From the NCBI GenBank assembly GCA_973895155.1, contig OZ316893.1, positions 26,784,001-26,848,000 on the forward strand: DNA of 64,000 nt, written 5' to 3'. Positions 58,556 to 64,000 of this stretch are shown piece after piece. Under the pieces are notes generated by a model, which worked only from the letters and a program-made list of their open reading frames with translations, was not told where the DNA came from and made no database searches. Numbering within the stretch: position 1 is the first letter of the stretch; every line of letters starts with the position of its first letter. This DNA comes from Marsupella aquatica. Taxonomy: Eukaryota; Marchantiophyta. The translations under genes and the position numbers were made by a program.

Positions 58556-59889
58556 ATTGAAGCAGTGAAGCATTTTCTTACAACCCACAGCACATCAGAG
58601 CACAGGCTACTTTGAAAACTGGTTGGAACCCTTTGCCCTCCACATACACTCAGGTAATTTGCTTATTAAATCTAGTGTGTAAATAGTGTTACTGGAGCAT
58701 GTTTTATGTCTTTTTAATCAGGCTTTCAATGTTGAGTATTGCTCTTAGTCTTGTGACTCTAGCGCTAACCGCAGTTAGACTAACTCAGGTTAGGACTTAG
58801 CTAAGGTTAGCAGTGATGCATGTTGCATATAACTAGGGCTGATGTCAACCCCTGGTGGATCTTCAGTTCATTGTTGAAGTGAAACAAGAGAGAAGTAAAG
58901 GTCTCTTGCTTTCCCATAGACATAACCTCAGTCTGGAGGTGAATCACATACTTGTTGTGTCGACTACTTTGTATGATATTTACATGTGCATGGTGTCTCG
59001 GGATAAGGATTATACCCAGCATGAATCAACCAGTTTTCAGTTTAGGGTAGCCTATTCTCTGTGATGGGCTGCGGGTTCAATCCACTCACCACTCTACAGC
59101 AGATAGCCCTGTACACTATCGTCCAGAGAAAAGCACCACTTAAAGTCAATAGTTTCCACCTCATCTAAGAAATCCTAGAATCCCACTGTGCTGGAGAAAC
59201 GTGTCCAACAAGCACAAGATCTTGATTTTTTTATGGAGGAAAAAATCAACAAAGTTCAATGATCAGCGCACATAGGGATTGAGAGTGTGTGACCTTCATA
59301 CTTTCCTGGTCTTCCATCCCTCTCCGGTCTGGATGGTTTCATTAGGAGTGCCTCCAGCTCATGTTTTCATTGCTTCAAATTTTAAGCAATTTGAGCACAT
59401 AACAAACAACTTATAATCCAGATAGTGGAAGGGAGTTAGTGTTTAGCCATTCACATCTGGTCTTGACATCCAAAACTAGTCGGTCTAAATATTGCCTGTG
59501 GAGATCACCAGGTAAAAGCCCTGATGCAGCAGTACAGTTCATGGAAATTGCTAGGGACCACTTCAAGGTACATCCAAGCAGTACTTTCCTCCCAAGGTTG
59601 TACCCAAAGCAAGTAATCTTACAGACTAGTAATTTGCAATGAAAACCTACTTTTATGGGTCTCGAGTATGGTAGAGGTCTAGAGTGAAGCATTTGGACAC
59701 TAACTCTATGATCATCACTTAGCTTTGGGGGTGCATGAAAGTGCGGGTTCAAGGAATGAGGACAAAATAATCATAAACAAGCATGAACAATAAAACATAT
59801 TTTCCAGGTTGCAAGGTTTTTTTATATTTGCATATTTAGGTTCAAAAGAATAGGTAACTAGTATAATGGAAACCAAATTAGTATTGACC
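58556..59889. other. Intergenic DNA
   Basis: No gene is supported. A B-box-like gggttcaatcc stands at about 59072 without a matching A-box. The frame at 59411-59752 (minus) has no known domain. Confidence 0.35.
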
Positions 59890-60120
59890 ATAGACGACAT
59901 TCACAACGGTAAGCACATGACACATCCAATGCACAAGTGATCAACACAAGAGATATGTGGTTCAACTCCTCGAGGCTATGTCCACGCGAACAGGCAAGAG
60001 AGCTTTACTGTACTATAAGTCGTCGGCCATACCAAGTCTCCCCAATGTAAGCTCTCATTATCTCTCAAATGGCTCCATAACAATGAGCCTTAGTTCCATT
60101 GTCACACCATTTAGAGTAAT
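59890..60120 (+). mobile_element. LTR-retroelement fragment, plus-strand partner of 27.7 kb
   Basis: The order gtgatcaacacaag, agatatgtggttcaactcct, ggctatgtccacg, aagagagcttta, aagctctcattatctctca and atggctccataacaatgagc repeats the order found on the opposite strand at 27.83-27.50 kb. It probably belongs to the LTR or leader of a retrotransposon whose gag lies at 61.9 kb, though the distance (about 1.8 kb) is long and the connection is inferred. Confidence 0.5.
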
Positions 60121-61010
60121 AGTAAAGTATATCGTACTATCTAGGGTATAGAGGTTTTATACGTGTGCTATATGAGCACTTTGTGTTTAGTTTGAGTTGG
60201 TGTGAGGGATAGTTATCCCCTTGTGCTGGCTCAAAGGCCTCATTATTCAATGTTGAGCCTTTGAGCATGAGCTTGGTGGCTATGGTGTGGCTGACCAGGT
60301 TGTGTGCATGTAACGTGGATTCCTTGAAGCACAAGGTGCGTTGGGCTTGACATATATGTGTGATCGCATCGGACGGGATTGATGTTGGATTAGCACTGAT
60401 CGTTGTTCGATTTCATCCATTGAAGATTACATTGAAAGATCATTGCAAGTTGATTCGAAGCTATTTTGAAGCTTGCTGTATTGCAGAGTTGATCCATGGT
60501 AGCTTGGATTGTTGAGATCTTGCTGGTTGATTTGTGGTAGCTCAAGTCAGATCAGCCGTTGGTAGATTGGAGATTGTGAGCTATTGATTGCTCTGAGAGT
60601 ACAACTTGGTGCTGTTTGAAGCTCTCTGATAGTTTGTTCATTGAAGTCCTCTCTGGAGTTGATTACCGGATTGACATTTGGAGCTTCTCGAAGCTATGGC
60701 AATGAGGGACTGATCAAAGATCAGAAGGCACCTCAAGTGGTAGTTGCTACATTGTGTTTTTGGAGTTCTAGTCCTTATTGATTGCGTTGCAGCATCGCAA
60801 AGGCTATTGCGGATTTGAGATTCGTTGATGGATTGTACACTTTTACGAAGAAAGTGACAATCAAATGTTGGTGAATTGCGTTGTCGGCGTCACGATGGAG
60901 TCCGCGTTGCGACGAGGTGCGGCGACGACCTAGGGCACAAGGAAAATGACAATATTGTTGAACAGTGTTTTGGTCCGAGAATTGCGGCATGTTTTGTGGC
61001 ACGCCTTGTT
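60121..61010 (+). other. Putative retroelement leader/LTR region
   Basis: Non-coding DNA with recurring gaagct, ttgattg and gagattg words. No primer binding site complementary to initiator tRNA-Met (tggtatcagagc) is visible, so LTR boundaries cannot be placed. Confidence 0.3.
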
Positions 61011-61440
61011 TTGGACTGGGATCATCCGAGTCCAATTGTGGGTTGTCTCTTGAGACTTCATTTTGACTCAAAGTTGGATTTGGATTGGGATCATCCGAGT
61101 CCAATCGTGGGCCTCACTTTGACTCAAAGTTGAATTTGGACTGGGATCATCCCAATCCAACTATACATTGGTAATTTTGGACCCCATTTGGACTTGAAGT
61201 TGAAGTTGGACTGGGATCATCCCAATCCAACAGTACATTGACAACGTTAGAGACTTGATTTTGGGCGAAGGTGAATTTGGATTGGGATCATCCCAGTCCA
61301 ACTGTATGTTGGCGTGTCCAGAGACCTCATCTGGACCTAAAAGTGGATTTGGATTAGGATCAACCCAATCCAACTGTATCTTGGCGACTTCACCTGTGTA
61401 GAGGACGTGAAGGACTTGGACTGGGATCATCCCACTCCAA
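61011..61440. repeat. Seven imperfect 25-bp palindromes in a tandem array
   Basis: The core, ttgga(c/t)tgggat followed by catccca(a/g)tccaa, is an almost perfect palindrome. Copies lie at 61011-61035, 61080-61104, 61136-61160, 61206-61230, 61277-61301, 61350-61374 and 61416-61440. Steps are 69, 56, 70, 71, 73 and 66 bp. The spacers also share wording (ctgtatattgg, gagacctcat, ttggact..aag), so the unit is about 70 bp. The array sits about 480 bp upstream of the gag reading frame. Confidence 0.9.
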
Positions 61441-61920
61441 CTTGTGGACCGGGCGTCCGGATGACTATTGAATGGATTTGAATTGGAGGCTCACCCCGAC
61501 GTAGCAAAGTGTGGCGGGTGTGAAGGGCTCCCTCAGGCTCATCTCGGCGTTTCAAGGTGACTCATGACGAGGGGCGTGAGGGCGAAACAAGAGCCAGACC
61601 GGAGCGGGCCGCAAGGTAGCTTGCTGGTACGTGAGGAGTAGTTGACAATTGGGTGGTGGTTTGGAGTGCCTAAGTTGGTGCATAACTTCAAGGGGGAGGT
61701 CATCCATCCCAAAGCTATTCCTCATGCGCGTGCTTAACCATGGGGTTCTTATGGCATGTAGTGTACCCACAAGCTTTCACAACTTGTTGTCTAAGTTAAA
61801 GGGCCAAGGGGCTTTATACACTTATTAGTTTGTCTAGAGACCTGTTTTGAACCAAATCAGAAGCTACTTAGAGGTTTTTGATACTTCTGAATCCATCTAG
61901 ATGCATAGATTGGATCAATT
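61441..61920. other. Leader between palindrome array and gag
   Basis: No coding frame is supported. This would be untranslated leader if the array and the gag belong to one element. Confidence 0.3.
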
Positions 61921-62667
61921 TTGCATGGATTCTTAGCTACAACCTTGGGGCATTGTGAAGTCTATTATGAAGGTGATGGTAATGATTCAGGGCAGATTTG
62001 TCATCACGGATTCTTTGGGTGCTACGGGACTGTCCGAGGGACAGAGGACTGTTTCACTCGAAGTGGGGTGCCGTTTCGGCCAACAACATTGATAGCAATT
62101 GCAAGTGCAGCTTCAGATAGTGATTCTGACGAGGGCTCTATGACTAGTTCTCCTTGTCATCAGGTGATTGCACCTTTGTTGTGGGATATGGAAGAGATGT
62201 ACGGGGCTACAAAGGGCCCACGATGATACTCTGGTGCAGTTGGCATGATTGATCTGGATGACTTCATCCAAGAGTTTGATACGTGGTGCGATATGCAGTC
62301 ATTACGTAATGCCACGTTGTTTACCTCTTTCATGGCATGGAAGGGATTATTTCAGCATTTAGAGGGGCCACCCATGGATGACTACCATGAGTTTTGGAAG
62401 GCTCATTTGGTTTAGATTAAGGCATGGAGGCAGCATTGGTCGCCTAATTATGTGTCCATCACCTATGGCACTAGAGCGGCTGCCCAACCCATTGCTACAA
62501 CTATTGCTTCTTCTAGCAGCACTAGCCAGAGTGGCACACCATCTACCAGTACCACTCCAACAACATCCATCGCTACTCCTACCGGTGTGATTGTGATAGG
62601 GGTTGGAGTTGCGCCAACATTTAATCCCGTGGTGGAGTTCTCACTAGAAGAAACCGGCCCTATCTGA
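61921..62667 (+). pseudogene. LTR-retrotransposon gag, interrupted by two stops
   Basis: One plus-strand frame runs from 61921 (no clear ATG) to TGA at 62665-62667, broken by TGA at 62224-62226 and TAG at 62413-62415. It begins with an acidic Ser/Asp stretch (SDSDEGSMTSS). It continues with a capsid-like segment, DLDDFIQEFDTWCDMQ and LFTSFMAWKGLFQHLEG with DDYHEFWKAHLV, of the kind seen in plant retrotransposon gag. A Ser/Thr/Ala-rich tail follows. The first stop is TGA in the place of a likely CGA codon (a CpG to TpG change). No protease, polymerase or integrase follows in the window. Confidence 0.65.
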
Positions 62668-64000
62668 GACCCTCCCTTACATGACTTACTTGAGACCTTT
62701 GGAAATTAGTGACTCCAAGGTTATTGGTGTCATCTTTGTTACACCTTCTCAACTAAGTTTTGGTGAATTTTTGGAGAGTCATATCTATAACTATTTGGAG
62801 TGTTGCAATTGTAACTTAGTGTAGGCAATTATTTTGAAGTTTTATAAGTGACTCAGCACAATTATAATAGCGCTTTCTGCCATATTTATCACCATGGTTG
62901 CACATATATAAGAACAATATAACTTTGGCTCTTATTAAATAATAATGCCGACCCACATCCCAAATCCAACCCATACATATATACTTTATATGTATGATTG
63001 ACAAAATGATTATAGGTATATGTACCGGAGGTCGGTGCAATTGCAAGTCGTGCACCATGATGCAGGCCACTGGTTACTCCATCATACAAAGAGAAAGACA
63101 CACACTGAACCCACTAACATCATTTGGCAGCATTCTGTCTCCAAATATACCCCTTGGCCAATTTCAAATGGTTGCAACTCCCTTCATCTAGGAATATTGA
63201 ACAGCCCAATATTAGGGACTCTTTTTGTTAAGGGTACAATGCAATGCCTTTGCCGCAAGACCACTTCTACCTACTCTTCCTTGTAATGCGTGTTGCCCTC
63301 AATTGGCTTCATGAACCCCTTCACCTAATGGACCATGCCACAAGTTTCCACGTGTTACATGGTAATGCCTTTGCCCATTGACTGTTTTTCCCAAACCCCT
63401 TGTGCCAAAACCCTTGGGAGAAACGACGAGTGCCTTCGCGCGCACAGAGTGTCGGCATTTGGCGAGCGAGAAGGAAGAGCCGAACATCGTCAGGCTTGGG
63501 CCCTAGGTTTCCTGAGTGAATCCTATCGAGCTTCTTTGAGTGTCTTGTCTCCGCTGTGCGCTTGCAGTCAAAGGCTTGGATTCTCGCTACTATTGGGAGC
63601 TCGGGGTTGGAATGAGGGTTGAGTGATTGGCATTTTGTTGGTAGTGGAAGGAGCTGTGGGTTTAGGAGGCTGCTTATTGCAAGCACAAAACATTGCAGCG
63701 GTGACATTGCTAGGTTTTGCTACTGTGCTGAGTGAGGTTGAGGCTGGGTCCAGAGTTTACAAAGGTTGTCGGGAGGTTTATCGCGGATGACTGGCGATTG
63801 GTGAGGCCTATTTGCATTCATCTCCACTATCATTGGGTACCCGAGATACAACGATCGACCTTCTATACAGAGGCGAGGAAGTGACGAGAACCTACAACTC
63901 TTTGCGGGAATGCGTGGTCTTCTGCTTACCTGATTGCCCTCATGCTTGACTGTAAATACATTAGTAAAGTTTTGCTTTGGCTCAACTTTGGTCTTTTTTG
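62668..64000. other. Intergenic DNA to the window end
   Basis: No gene is supported. 62.7-63.3 kb is AT-rich. From about 63.4 kb the sequence is CpG-richer and leader- or LTR-like (cgacgagtgccttcgcgcgc), ending in T-rich DNA with attagtaaagttttgctttgg. It might be the promoter side of a gene or element beyond the window. Confidence 0.35.

Noticed and set aside
59060-59110. B-box-like gggttcaatcc suggesting a tRNA
   Set aside because: No A-box at the right distance and no cloverleaf.
60775-61430. Minus-strand frames with repeated DWDDPNPNP-like peptides
   Set aside because: The peptide repeat is a by-product of the palindromic DNA array. Frames shift between copies because the spacing is not a multiple of three.
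1-64000. CRISPR arrays or prokaryotic operon structure
   Set aside because: The tandem repeats have repetitive, not unique, spacers. The genes are intron-bearing and monocistronic plant genes, and no cas-like protein is present.

Overview
The window looks like nuclear DNA of a land plant. It has two well-supported protein-coding genes, far apart, in a large background of decayed transposons, foldback elements and short tandem duplications. The plant call rests on a VAPYRIN-type gene (MSP domain followed by ankyrin repeats, a land-plant architecture), a plant-style four-zinc-finger regulator, GT-AG introns, and plant-type LINE, LTR-gag and PIF/Harbinger MITE remains. I cannot name the species. 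A bryophyte or other early-diverging plant is possible, but that is a guess.

Layout: 1-4.9 kb is non-coding sequence with short duplications and T-rich repeat-like DNA. 5.0-7.0 kb holds a TATA-like box, a long leader with small upstream ORFs and an intronless four-finger zinc finger gene (+ strand). It is followed by about 0.8 kb of degenerate direct repeats. 8.5-22.9 kb has no gene I can support; it contains a foldback element (16.3 kb), a PIF/Harbinger-type MITE with its TAA target duplication (19.6 kb), a three-copy repeat (20.9 kb) and a 34/36-bp minisatellite (22.0 kb). 22.9-24.1 kb is the 3' end of a non-LTR retrotransposon with a zinc knuckle and a nuclease-like motif. 24-34 kb is AT-rich, CpG-poor repeat sea with an LTR-related fragment (27.5-27.8 kb, minus) and a foldback element (30.6 kb). 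34.6-38.8 kb is a broken minus-strand LINE split by a GC-rich insert. 39.5 kb is a nested foldback. 40.6-48 kb is CpG-retaining, mostly non-repetitive DNA without a recognisable gene, though it shows two splice-like signals. 48-52 kb is again CpG-poor filler. 52.98-55.25 kb (minus) is the two-exon VAPYRIN gene, 499 residues. Just upstream of it, 56.5-56.7 kb (minus), lies a fragment of a mitochondrial ADP/ATP carrier pseudogene. 57-64 kb is repeat-rich, with an LTR-related module (59.9 kb), seven imperfect 25-bp palindromes (61.0-61.4 kb) and a stop-interrupted retrotransposon gag (61.9-62.7 kb).

The two genes show no sign of working together: one is a predicted nuclear transcription factor, the other a protein that in flowering plants acts in intracellular accommodation of symbiotic fungi. 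Intergenic spaces are dominated by elements at various stages of decay, and CpG content marks an alternation between gene-like islands and probably methylated repeat DNA.
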